A stretch of DNA of 64,000 bases from positions 823,682 to 887,681 of the forward strand of contig NZ_CAHJXM010000003.1 of the NCBI RefSeq assembly GCF_903645295.1, written 5' to 3'. Below, one piece after another: positions 17,214 to 25,767 of the stretch (position 1 is its first letter; each line of letters begins with the position of its first letter). The notes under the pieces were generated by a model. The model worked only from the letters and a program-made list of their open reading frames with translations, was not told the DNA's origin and searched no databases. The translations under genes were made by a program, and so were the position numbers. Source of the DNA: Bacillus sp. Marseille-Q1617. Lineage in GTDB: Bacteria > Bacillota > Bacilli > Bacillales > Bacillaceae_B.

Positions 17214-17258
17214 AAAGTGTCATATCCCTCTAAAACAGAGATATATGACACTTTTTTT
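17214..17258 (+). terminator. rho-independent terminator
   Basis: AAAGTGTCATAT...CTCT / AGAG...ATATGACACTTT stem of about 16 bp with one internal mismatch, followed by seven T residues. Confidence 0.85.
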
Positions 17259-17314
17259 ATTTCTCCTACAAACCACCCTCCCAAAACAATCAAATAAATT
17301 ACACCAACACAAAA

Positions 17315-17345
17315 ATGTAAGCGGTTTTATAATAAAGCGCTTTCA
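17315..17345 (+). promoter_or_regulatory. promoter -10 box flanked by two cre-like operators
   Basis: ATGTAAGCGGTTTTA (17315-17329) fits the CcpA cre consensus WTGNAANCGNWNNCW except at the next-to-last position. TATAAT (17328-17333) overlaps its end, and AATAAAGCGCTTTCA (17331-17345) supplies a second, half-degenerate cre/LacI-type site. A -35 box is not obvious. The arrangement just before the sugar ABC operon suggests carbon catabolite repression or a LacI-family regulator. Confidence 0.6.
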
Positions 17346-17383
17346 CGGAAAATGAAGGTAACGAAAAGGGAGGGGTTAAGGAT

Positions 17384-18661
17384 ATGAATGCTTGGAAGAA
17401 GTTTATGACGGGTGCAGCGATATCCACGATGTTGTTTGCTGGAGGATGCAGCGGGGGATCGAGTGAGACTGGGTCTGAGAGCAGTGGCGACAAGGTCGTG
17501 TTGGATTATTGGCATACGTATAGTGATCAGGAAGAGGTCATTCTTAATGAGAAGATCAAACCATTGTTTGAGAAGGAGCATCCTGAGATTGAGTTGAAGC
17601 TTACGAGGATGCCCTATGAAGGATTGAAGCAGCAGGTGATCGCGGGGGTATCCGGCGGGGAAGCGCCTGATTTGATGCGTATGGATATTGTGTGGGTTTC
17701 TGAGTTTGCGAAGATGGGCGCCCTACAGGAAGTCAGCGGCATGGAAGGGTTCGAGGATGTGAAGAACAGTGTCTTTGAAGCTCCGATGGCGACGAACATC
17801 TATGATGGTAAGTATTATGGCGTGCCGGTCAATACAAATACGAAAATAGCAATCTATAATAAAGGTCTACTTGAAAAAGCTGGCTACACGGAAGCGCCTA
17901 AGACGATGGATGAGTTGAAGGATGCAGCGAAGAAGGCAGTGGATGCCGGAGCTAAAGGCGGGATCGGCATCGGCGGAAGCAATACGTGGGGATTCCTTCC
18001 GTACTTCTGGAGTCTTGGCGGCAAGTTGACGAATGATGATTATACAAAGTTTGACGGGTTTTTAAATAGTAAGGAAAGCGTTGCTGCGGTTGAAGAAATG
18101 GCTTCATGGCAGAAGGATAAGCTGCTTTCTCCTACCATTCTTGGCGGTGAACCTGGCGCCTGGGACGGAATGAAAGCCGGTCAGTACCTGATGCTGGATG
18201 ACGGCCCTTGGTTCTACAGTATTCTTGGAAATGAAGAAGGCAGCAAATTCAATCCGGAAGAACAAACAGTCAGCGGACTGATTCCTGAAGGTCCTGGTGG
18301 AAGCCGTTCTGTTATCGGCGGTGAGAACCTTGTCACATTTGCAGGTTCCGAACACCCTGAAGAAGCATGGACGTTTGCGAAATGGATGTTGACAGAAGAG
18401 CCTCAGAAATTGATGGCTGAAGCAGGATTGATTCCTACGAATAAGAACGCTGCGAATGATCCGAAAGTGATTGAGAATCCGATTGTTGAGAAATATGTCA
18501 AGCAGCTGGAAACAGCGCTGCCGCGTACACCGATTGCTGAGTGGTCGGAAATTGAAGAGGTCATTAACTTGAACTTTGAGAAAGTGATGCGCGGGAAGAT
18601 GAAACCGAAAGAAGCAATGGATGATGCAGCGAAGAAAGCGGATGCCATTCTTCAACAGTAA
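17384..18661 (+). CDS. sugar ABC transporter substrate-binding lipoprotein
   Basis: Extracellular oligosaccharide-binding component (425 residues) of a CUT1 transporter. The signal peptide ends in the lipobox LFAGGC, followed by a Ser/Gly-rich linker. The type-1 SBP pattern is clear: VLDYWHTYSDQEEVILNEKI, PDLMRMDIVWVSEFAKMGAL, YDGKYYGVPVNTNTKIAIYN, the GLLEKAGYTEAPKTMDEL block and HPEEAWTFAKWMLTEEPQ near the end. GGGAGGGGTTAAG precedes ATG 17384. Two permease genes follow, with a hairpin between this gene and the first permease that would allow more binding protein than permease. Neighbouring GH66 and GH13 enzymes point to isomalto-oligosaccharides (inference). Confidence 0.9.
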   Translation: MNAWKKFMTGAAISTMLFAGGCSGGSSETGSESSGDKVVLDYWHTYSDQEEVILNEKIKPLFEKEHPEIELKLTRMPYEGLKQQVIAGVSGGEAPDLMRMDIVWVSEFAKMGALQEVSGMEGFEDVKNSVFEAPMATNIYDGKYYGVPVNTNTKIAIYNKGLLEKAGYTEAPKTMDELKDAAKKAVDAGAKGGIGIGGSNTWGFLPYFWSLGGKLTNDDYTKFDGFLNSKESVAAVEEMASWQKDKLLSPTILGGEPGAWDGMKAGQYLMLDDGPWFYSILGNEEGSKFNPEEQTVSGLIPEGPGGSRSVIGGENLVTFAGSEHPEEAWTFAKWMLTEEPQKLMAEAGLIPTNKNAANDPKVIENPIVEKYVKQLETALPRTPIAEWSEIEEVINLNFEKVMRGKMKPKEAMDDAAKKADAILQQ

Positions 18662-18671
18662 TGTTGACAAG

Positions 18672-18705
18672 AGAAGGTACTCACCTATTTGGTGCAGTAT
18701 CTTCT
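18672..18705 (+). promoter_or_regulatory. intra-operon hairpin between binding protein and permease genes
   Basis: AGAAGGTACTCACC (18672-18685) pairs with GGTGCAGTATCTTCT (18691-18705) with minor irregularities and a TATTT loop. Such hairpins stabilise upstream mRNA or reduce read-through in binding-protein operons. Confidence 0.65.
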
Positions 18706-18736
18706 TTCATTCATAAGGACATAAGGAGGGATCAAG

Positions 18737-19696
18737 ATGGACCCGAATCTAAATAACAATCACAGTGATATTATTCTTACTGAAAAAAAACCATTTTCCC
18801 AGCGGTTCAAAAAAGGGGCGAAGCAGTGGCTAGATGTCTCGCCGTTTCTACTCATCGGGCTTGCCGGGGCCAGTATATTTGTCATCTATCCCCTCATCAA
18901 AGGGATTGTCATGAGCTTTCAGGACTATAACATTCTTCCGGGTACGGAAAGTCCGTTTGTCGGGCTGGAAAACTATAAAAAGGCTTTCTCAGATCCGGCT
19001 TTTGCATACGCCGTCAGGAATACGTTTCTCAACACGGTCGTTACGGTTCCGATCAACTGGTTTTTAGGGTTGTTTTTTGCTGTGTTGATCAATATTCAAT
19101 TTGTTAAGTACAAGATTACGTTCAGGACATTGTATTATCTGCCGATCATCACGTCGTGGATCGTTGTTGCATTCCTTTTCCGCTACCTGTTTGCAGATGG
19201 GGAAAACGGACTGATCAACTTCGCGCTCGTGAATCTGGGGATTGTGGATGAACCGATCAGCTGGCTGCAAAACCAGTGGACGGCGATGGTCGTCATCTGG
19301 CTGTTCCATATCTGGAAGACGGTAGGATGGACTGTGGTCATCTATCTGGCAGCGCTCCAGGGGATTCCAAAGAATCTATATGAAGCGGCGGCGATCGACG
19401 GGGCAAGCGGGATAAAAGCGTTCCGTTTTGTCACGATACCGATGCTTCGACCGATTACAGCTTTTGTCATTATTAACCTGGTCATGGGTGCGTTCAACTT
19501 CTTCCCGCAGGTCTACTTCATCACAAACGGCGGACCGATGGGGCAGACAGAAGTGCTGCAGAGCATGATCTACAAGCAGGCATTCAGCAATTTCAACTTT
19601 GGCTATTCTTCAGCACTCGGTGTAATAATGGGTCTGACGATCTTCCTGATTACATTCACGCAGCAGAAGAAATTGAGCAATCAGAAATTCATGTAG
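18737..19696 (+). CDS. sugar ABC transporter permease, MalF-type
   Basis: 319-residue CUT1 inner-membrane permease with AAGGAGGG before ATG 18737. It has a polar N-terminal tail, then six membrane helices beginning at VSPFLLIGLAGASIFVIYPL. The EAA loop that contacts the ATPase reads YEAAAIDGASGIKAFRFVTI with the conserved EAA-x3-G spacing. VYFITNGGPMGQTEVL is a MalF/LacF-type block. It pairs with the next permease. No ATPase gene lies in the locus, so a shared MsmX-like ATPase must energise it, as is known for B. subtilis CUT1 systems. Confidence 0.92.
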   Translation: MDPNLNNNHSDIILTEKKPFSQRFKKGAKQWLDVSPFLLIGLAGASIFVIYPLIKGIVMSFQDYNILPGTESPFVGLENYKKAFSDPAFAYAVRNTFLNTVVTVPINWFLGLFFAVLINIQFVKYKITFRTLYYLPIITSWIVVAFLFRYLFADGENGLINFALVNLGIVDEPISWLQNQWTAMVVIWLFHIWKTVGWTVVIYLAALQGIPKNLYEAAAIDGASGIKAFRFVTIPMLRPITAFVIINLVMGAFNFFPQVYFITNGGPMGQTEVLQSMIYKQAFSNFNFGYSSALGVIMGLTIFLITFTQQKKLSNQKFM

Positions 19697-19717
19697 ATAG
19701 AAGAGGAGGGGAAAAGT

Positions 19718-20551
19718 ATGAATGGGAACTTTTTTAGTAAATTGATTGTTTATCTGTTTCTCATATTGGGAGTCATCGTCTTTATCACACCTTTTATCTA
19801 TATGGTGATGACGACGTTTATAAACGGCGCATACTCACTTCCGAAGCCGCAGGAAGTATTCACGGCAGTACCCAATTTTGAAAACTATGAAATTGTCTGG
19901 AATAAGAACAACTTCTTTCGTTACTTTATGAACAGCTTGCTGGTCGCAGGCGTTGCGACGGTCGGAAGTGTTTTCCTTGGAGCATTGACGGCGTATGCCT
20001 TTGTCCGGTTTACGTTCCCGGGCAAGGAACTGTTATTCAGGGTCTTTTTATTCACGATGATGATTCCGCTTGTTCTTGCGATCGTGCCTCAATTTACCGT
20101 CATCAAAAACCTCGGACTTGTGAACACATATTGGGGCTTGTGGCTGTTGTATATCGGCGGCGGTGTAGTCGGTTCTACTTTCTTCTTGAGGGGCTTCTTT
20201 GAGACGGTACCGAAGGAATTGGAAGAATCCATCTTGATGGATGGAGGCGGGAACTGGACGATTTTCAGAAGGATCTATCTGCCTCTTTCAAAGCCGGCGC
20301 TCGGTACCATGGCAATCTTCTCATTCTCGGGGACATGGGATGAGTACTTCGTGGCGCTGACGATCATCAAGGATGAAGCGATGAGGACATTGCCGATCGC
20401 GCTCATGATGTTCCAGGGGAAATATGCAAGCAACTGGTCATGGATTTTCGCGGCTTCCTTGATTGCGATCCTGCCGGTGATCATCATTTATATTATCTTC
20501 CAGAAGAAGTTTGTACAGAGTGGGCATTCAGAAGGAGCGGTTAAAGGATAA
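19718..20551 (+). CDS. sugar ABC transporter permease, MalG-type
   Basis: 277 residues, AGAGGAGGGG before ATG 19718. Six helices, starting LIVYLFLILGVIVFITPFIY. The EAA-loop region reads LEESILMDGGGNWTIFRRIY, keeping the G at the right distance although the canonical EAA is changed to EES. The AYAFVRFTFPGKELLF block and the C-terminal FQKKFVQSGHSEGAVKG end are typical of MalG-type permeases. Second half of the heterodimeric channel with the preceding gene, 21 bases apart. Confidence 0.92.
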   Translation: MNGNFFSKLIVYLFLILGVIVFITPFIYMVMTTFINGAYSLPKPQEVFTAVPNFENYEIVWNKNNFFRYFMNSLLVAGVATVGSVFLGALTAYAFVRFTFPGKELLFRVFLFTMMIPLVLAIVPQFTVIKNLGLVNTYWGLWLLYIGGGVVGSTFFLRGFFETVPKELEESILMDGGGNWTIFRRIYLPLSKPALGTMAIFSFSGTWDEYFVALTIIKDEAMRTLPIALMMFQGKYASNWSWIFAASLIAILPVIIIYIIFQKKFVQSGHSEGAVKG

Positions 20552-20570
20552 CTCATAGTAGAGGAATAGG

Positions 20571-22367
20571 GTGAAAAGAATGGGAAAAAAGAAAAGCCTG
20601 GCCGTTCTGGCAAGCATGTCACTTACAGCAGCAATGCTTTTCGGGTGTATGAATTCAAACTCTGAACCTGTTTTTCAATCGGAGACGATTCAGCAGGGGA
20701 AATGGGTGAAAGAGCTGACCACGGATAAAGCCGCCTATGCACCGGGGGATTCTGTGAAACTATCATTATCCCTGAACGAAAAAGTAGAAGAAGGAAAAAT
20801 ACTAGTTCAGTATAAGCATCTGGACGAAACGGTGAAAGAAGAAGAAATAGACTTAAAAGGTCAAGACATATCTTGGTCATGGAAACCCAAGAAAGAGGAT
20901 TTCAAAGGATATATGGTAGAAGTGTATGTGAAACAAGGAGATGAGGTCATTGACCACCAGAACATAGGGGTTGATGTATCATCCGATTGGGCTAAGTTTC
21001 CGAGGTACGGCTATCTTGCTGATTTCTTTGAGATGGAAGCAGGTCAGCAGGAAGATGTGATTGACAGGTTAAACCGTTATCACATCAACGGGCTGCAATT
21101 TTACGATTGGCAGTATAAACACGAGAAGCCGTTAAAGATGGAAGACGGCAAGGTTGCGGAAACCTGGCCGGATATCGCCAACCGGGAAGTCTCCAGGGAA
21201 ACGATCGAACGCTACATTTCCCTTGCACATGAAAAGAATATGAAGACGATGAATTATAATCTCCTGTTCGGCAGCTATGAAAATGCCGAAAGTGAGGGAG
21301 TGAAAAAAGAGTGGGGCCTCTTCAAGGATCCTGATGCCGAAGAGCAGGATAAGCATCCCCTCCCTGATAATTGGGCGAGTGATATTTACCTGATGGATCC
21401 CTCCAATAAAGAATGGCAGGATTTCATTATCAATGAAGAAAAACAAGTGTTTGACCATCTGGACTTTGACGGGTGGCACGTCGATCAGCTCGGTGACCGT
21501 GGCGTACTTTGGAATGCAAAAGGAAAGACGGTCGACCTGTCGGCCACCTACGTGCCGTTTTTGAAGGAAGCCAAACAGGAACTTGGGACAGATTTAGTGA
21601 TGAATGCCGTTTCGCAGTATGCACAGGGCTACATCGCGTCACAGGCACCGGTCAGTTTCCTGTATTCGGAACTCTGGGATGGGCACAAAACGTATTCGAG
21701 TCTTAAAGGCGTCATCGATCAGAATGGTAAATACAGCAAAGGGAAGCTGAATACGATCCTCGCTGCCTATATGAACTATGACTTATCCGACTCGATGGGA
21801 GAATTCAATACACCAGGCGTTCTGATGACGAATGCGGTTATTTTCGCATCGGGAGGGGCTCACTTGGAACTTGGTGAAAATATGCTCTCGAAAGAGTATT
21901 TCCCTCACAAGAAATTAAGTATGAGTGAAGAGCTGAACACCGAATTGACAAGGTATTATGACTTCCTGGTCGCCTATCAAAATCTCCTGCGTGACGGCGG
22001 GGAGGAAACGGAAAAAGAAGTGAAAGTAAAGGGTGATTTAACCGTCTCAGATCAGCCGAAGCTCGGCTCGGTCTGGTCATTTTCCAAAAAGAAAGAGGAT
22101 AAGCAGCTCATCCATCTGATTAATTTCACTGATGCCGCTTCTCTGGAGTGGCGCGATAACCAAGGGACGCAGCCCGAACCCGAAGAAAAGAAGGACATCG
22201 AAGTGGAAGTGAAAGTAGACGGAAAGGCGGACAAGGTCTGGGTGGCGACACCTGATGCCTACCAAGGTTCCCCAGTTGAAATCGACTTTAAGCAAAAAGG
22301 GGACTCGATTACGTTCACTGTACCATCCCTGAAGTATTGGGACATGGTTGTAATCGATTATAAATAG
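20571..22367 (+). CDS. lipoprotein GH66 dextranase / cycloisomaltooligosaccharide glucanotransferase-like enzyme
   Basis: 598-residue surface-anchored alpha-1,6-glucan enzyme. GTG 20571 has AGAGG upstream (ATG 20580 also possible). The lipobox is AMLFGC. A beta-sandwich (about 40-140, YAPGDSVKLSLSLNE) precedes the GH66 barrel beginning SSDWAKFPRYGYLADF and NGLQFYDWQYKHEKP. The likely nucleophile is D305 in FDGWHVDQLGD and the acid/base E367 in LYSELWDG, matching the GH66 Asp/Glu pair known from dextranase and CITase. Compared with the 1433-residue paralogue at 32599 there is no insertion between AAYMNYDLSD and LMTNAVIFASGGAHLELGE. Members hydrolyse dextran or make cyclic isomalto-oligosaccharides; which one applies cannot be decided from sequence. 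Co-transcribed with the transporter. Confidence 0.88.
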   Translation: MKRMGKKKSLAVLASMSLTAAMLFGCMNSNSEPVFQSETIQQGKWVKELTTDKAAYAPGDSVKLSLSLNEKVEEGKILVQYKHLDETVKEEEIDLKGQDISWSWKPKKEDFKGYMVEVYVKQGDEVIDHQNIGVDVSSDWAKFPRYGYLADFFEMEAGQQEDVIDRLNRYHINGLQFYDWQYKHEKPLKMEDGKVAETWPDIANREVSRETIERYISLAHEKNMKTMNYNLLFGSYENAESEGVKKEWGLFKDPDAEEQDKHPLPDNWASDIYLMDPSNKEWQDFIINEEKQVFDHLDFDGWHVDQLGDRGVLWNAKGKTVDLSATYVPFLKEAKQELGTDLVMNAVSQYAQGYIASQAPVSFLYSELWDGHKTYSSLKGVIDQNGKYSKGKLNTILAAYMNYDLSDSMGEFNTPGVLMTNAVIFASGGAHLELGENMLSKEYFPHKKLSMSEELNTELTRYYDFLVAYQNLLRDGGEETEKEVKVKGDLTVSDQPKLGSVWSFSKKKEDKQLIHLINFTDAASLEWRDNQGTQPEPEEKKDIEVEVKVDGKADKVWVATPDAYQGSPVEIDFKQKGDSITFTVPSLKYWDMVVIDYK

Positions 22368-22436
22368 GCTCTATTGCTCCCGTTTCCAAGGAGAGATATG
22401 ATAGATAACAAGAGTAACGGAAAGAGGGATTAGCAG

Positions 22437-24221
22437 ATGATACAGCTTCTACAGAAACGTCTGGCTGCAAAAGTCATTCTCACCATATTAGTCGTTTGCT
22501 TAATCCCGACAGTCTTCAATAGTGTGTTCTTCTACCGTTCTGCCTCGGACGTCGTAAAAGAAAATGTAAGGGAATCATCAAGACAGATTGCCAGACAGGC
22601 AGCGGAATCTCTGTCCTTTATCTTCTCCAACGGGAGTGATATGTCCGACCTGATCTATAGTAATGAACGAATACAGGAGATCGTGAAGGATGATTTGAAA
22701 AGCGGCTCCCCAGCCGCCGGGAAAGAAGAAAATCAAGAGTATATGACCTCCTATCTGAATTCAAATATTTATACGAGTTCATTCGTGAGGATCCTCTACG
22801 TATTGAAGCAAGAAGGGAAGAGCTGGGGGAGCGGGACATTTTCCCCCTATAAGCTCTCACAAGTGAACGTCGATGAGATGGACTGGGCCGAGGAAGCTGT
22901 TCGAAGAGACGGAGAGTTGGTCTGGGGTGGGCTTGAGTATGACCGGTTCAGCGGAGCCGGCGAAAACACCGATCTTGTCCTGCCAATCACCAGGGTGCTG
23001 AAAGACTTTGATACGATGGAGAACATCGCCTACGTCCAGGTCGGCCTGGACGGAAAGGCGATATTGGATAAAATCAACCAGATCAAGCTTGGGAAGACCG
23101 GCCATTTCTTTGTGGTGAATGAGCAGGCTGAAGTTGTGATTGATAATGATTTAGAGTCCCTTCATAAACCCGTTGAGAATAAGGAAATGCGGGACTATAT
23201 CCTATCTCAAAAAAGGGAATTCGAATATGAAGAAGAGGATATCCCTTATTATGGCGTTACGGAACCAATCGGGAACGGCTGGCTGATTGTCGGCAGGGTG
23301 CCTACATCTGAAATCACCGGTGAAATCATTTCGATTCAAAAAATCATCATTGGTGCATCCGTCATTTTCGGAATATTGGCGATTCTCGTCGGGAGCTTTA
23401 TTGCAAAGAAAGTGACCGATCCGGTTAAGATTTTGACGCAGCAGATGAAGCTTGTCGGTGAGGGGAACTTGAAAGTGCGTACGAGTGTGGATTCGAAGGA
23501 TGAAATCGGGATGATGAGCTCCGAATTCAACCACATGATCAACCGGGTGGAAGAGCTGCTTGAGCAAGTGAAAGAAGAACAGCATCAGAAGCAGGAAGCC
23601 GTCCTTCGGGCGATCAAACATAGAATCAATCCTCACTTCCTTTTTAACACATTGAGTACGATCCGCTGGCTTGTCCAGTTCAAGCAGACGGAAAGAGCCA
23701 ATACCGCGCTTACTGCATTATCGAAACTCCTCGAGGGGAATATGGGGAAAAGCGGGAATTTCATCTCCATCAAGGAAGAAGTGGAATTGGTCGAACAGTT
23801 CATGGTGATTCTGCAAATCAGGTATGAGCAAAAGTTCCATTTGGTCACGGATTTTGAAGAGGGCGTGGAAGACTGGGAAATCCCAAGGATGCTTCTGCAG
23901 CCGATTGTGGAAAACTCAATCTTTCACGGAATCGTGCCAACCGGAACGGAAGGGACCGTGTGGATCACCGGAAAGAATATCCCCGGCGGAATTCAAATCG
24001 AGATCAGGGATGATGGAGTCGGTGTTGAGCAGGATATGTTACAGCGGGTGCAAAGAACATCAGACGGGGACAACTCCTATGTGGGGATCGGATTAAGTCA
24101 TGTGGCCGATTCCATCAGGCTTTATTTCGGTCCGGATTCGAAGATGGAAATCAGCAGCGGTGAAGGCACTTTGGTGAAGCTTGTATTGATGAAGAAAACC
24201 GGGGGTGATCATGGTGTATAA
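22437..24221 (+). CDS. sensor histidine kinase, YesM/LytS type
   Basis: 594-residue membrane sensor. TM1 (about 12-32) and TM2 (about 298-320) bracket an extracellular Cache-like domain of about 260 residues. HAMP follows (AKKVTDPVKILTQQMKLVGEGN...), then the His_kinase domain with HRINPHFLFNTLSTIRWL, phospho-acceptor H400 in NPHF. The HATPase region has LLQPIVENSIFHG, IEIRDDGVGV and GIGLSHVADSIRLYFG. This class controls carbohydrate operons in Firmicutes together with AraC-type regulators. Its gene overlaps the following regulator by 11 bases. The ligand is probably an isomalto-oligosaccharide, direct or presented by the neighbouring binding protein (inference). Confidence 0.93.
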   Translation: MIQLLQKRLAAKVILTILVVCLIPTVFNSVFFYRSASDVVKENVRESSRQIARQAAESLSFIFSNGSDMSDLIYSNERIQEIVKDDLKSGSPAAGKEENQEYMTSYLNSNIYTSSFVRILYVLKQEGKSWGSGTFSPYKLSQVNVDEMDWAEEAVRRDGELVWGGLEYDRFSGAGENTDLVLPITRVLKDFDTMENIAYVQVGLDGKAILDKINQIKLGKTGHFFVVNEQAEVVIDNDLESLHKPVENKEMRDYILSQKREFEYEEEDIPYYGVTEPIGNGWLIVGRVPTSEITGEIISIQKIIIGASVIFGILAILVGSFIAKKVTDPVKILTQQMKLVGEGNLKVRTSVDSKDEIGMMSSEFNHMINRVEELLEQVKEEQHQKQEAVLRAIKHRINPHFLFNTLSTIRWLVQFKQTERANTALTALSKLLEGNMGKSGNFISIKEEVELVEQFMVILQIRYEQKFHLVTDFEEGVEDWEIPRMLLQPIVENSIFHGIVPTGTEGTVWITGKNIPGGIQIEIRDDGVGVEQDMLQRVQRTSDGDNSYVGIGLSHVADSIRLYFGPDSKMEISSGEGTLVKLVLMKKTGGDHGV

Positions 24222-25746
24222 CGTAATGATTGTGGATGATGAACCGATCATCCGCTTCGGCTTGAAATCCTCCATTGACTGGGAAGATAAAAATCTTCAC
24301 TTGATCGGTGATTTTTCAAATGGAAAACAAGCGCTGGAGGCAATGGAAAGAACCGGCCATGTGGATATCCTGATCACCGATATCAAGATGCCTGTAATGG
24401 ATGGCATCACCCTGATGAAGAAAGCGCTTCAGGTGAACCCTAAGCTTAAAGTGGTGCTGGTCAGCAGCTACAACGAATTTGAATATGTTCGGGAAGGCCT
24501 TACCCACGGGGCGGTTGATTATATCTTGAAACAGACACTGGAGCCTGAGCAATTTTCCAAGACCATCCATAAGTGTATAGACAAAATCCTCGAGGAGGAA
24601 AAAGTGACAGAGCGGCTTGATTATGCGGAACTGGCCAATAAGATTCACGAAAGGCGGAAGACGGAACAATCCATTAAGAGGATTCTCCTGCGAAAAGAAC
24701 CGTTCCAAGCATCTGAACAAAGGATTGAAAATCTCCCCATGCCCCAGCTTTTACTACTTGGAAGCATTAAGGATCTTGACCGGCTTCAGGATGAATTTGG
24801 TTTCCTCTATAAAAACCTTATCATCGAAGAAATTCAGGAGCGTTTCTACAGAGAAACGGAAGACGGGTATTGCTTTCCGATAGGCGAAAACGAACTGATT
24901 TTCTTCTTGGGGAATACGGAAGAACCGCGGGATACCGTGAACAAGTTGAAGCAGAGGATTGAAAAGGAGACGGCGCTGAAGCTTGTGTTCAGCTATGCCG
25001 TGGTTACAGATCCGGGAAAATTGGTCGATGGATACCATCATGCTTTCCTGGCAGGCGAGCAGTATTTTTTCCAAAGTGATACGGTGATTTTTCCATATGA
25101 AAGAGGAAATGAAATGCATCAGAAGCCCCTGGGCCTTGAAGAGATAAAAGCCATGCTTCACAGGGAACATTCGCTTGAAAAGTTCCTTGAGGCGAGGTTT
25201 GCACGCTGGAAGGAAGAAGACATGCACCCTGACCTGATCAAGAAGGAAGCAGGGAATATCCTGAAGGCCCTTTACTGGAACAAGGTCGACCTAGGTGTGT
25301 TGATGGACTATATTTCAAGCATGGATTCTTCCGAAACTCTGGAAGAATTGACGGGACTCTTCCATGAAGCAAGGAATGAATGTGACATGTTTCTGGAATC
25401 GGAAAGCATGCATCCACATACGGATAATGAGCTGCTGGATAAGGCATTGGGCTATATCCATGAGCACTTTACACAAGAGATGACGCTGCAGCACGTCGCC
25501 GACCATATCCATATCAGCCGGAATTATTTCAGCATTCTGTTCAAACGCTTCATGGATATCAATTTCATCGATTACGTCATCGGCCTCCGAATCAATAAAG
25601 CAAAAGAACTCCTGAGCCACACTTCATTGAAGGTCTATGAAGTAGCCGGCGAATCAGGTTTCAATGATGTGAAGTACTTCAGTAAATTATTCAAGAAAAT
25701 CACCGGACACTCGCCGGGGGATTACCGGACAGAGCATCACAAATAG
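24211..25746 (+). CDS. AraC-type response regulator, YesN family
   Basis: 511 residues from ATG 24211 (GGGGGTGATC upstream), starting inside the kinase stop region. Receiver domain residues 1-120: NVMIVDDEPIIRFGLK with the acidic pocket, DILITDIKMPVMDG with the phospho-accepting Asp, and VDYILKQTLEPEQ with the conserved Lys. A long middle region (about 130-400) of the type found in YesN proteins is followed by an AraC/XylS DNA-binding domain (about 410-511): LGYIHEHFTQEMTLQHVADHIHISRNYFSILFK and VAGESGFNDVKYFSKLFKKITGHSPGDYR. It likely activates the surrounding glucan genes. Confidence 0.93.
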   Translation: MVYNVMIVDDEPIIRFGLKSSIDWEDKNLHLIGDFSNGKQALEAMERTGHVDILITDIKMPVMDGITLMKKALQVNPKLKVVLVSSYNEFEYVREGLTHGAVDYILKQTLEPEQFSKTIHKCIDKILEEEKVTERLDYAELANKIHERRKTEQSIKRILLRKEPFQASEQRIENLPMPQLLLLGSIKDLDRLQDEFGFLYKNLIIEEIQERFYRETEDGYCFPIGENELIFFLGNTEEPRDTVNKLKQRIEKETALKLVFSYAVVTDPGKLVDGYHHAFLAGEQYFFQSDTVIFPYERGNEMHQKPLGLEEIKAMLHREHSLEKFLEARFARWKEEDMHPDLIKKEAGNILKALYWNKVDLGVLMDYISSMDSSETLEELTGLFHEARNECDMFLESESMHPHTDNELLDKALGYIHEHFTQEMTLQHVADHIHISRNYFSILFKRFMDINFIDYVIGLRINKAKELLSHTSLKVYEVAGESGFNDVKYFSKLFKKITGHSPGDYRTEHHK

Positions 25747-25767
25747 ATTTGGAAAGGGATTTCTCAC

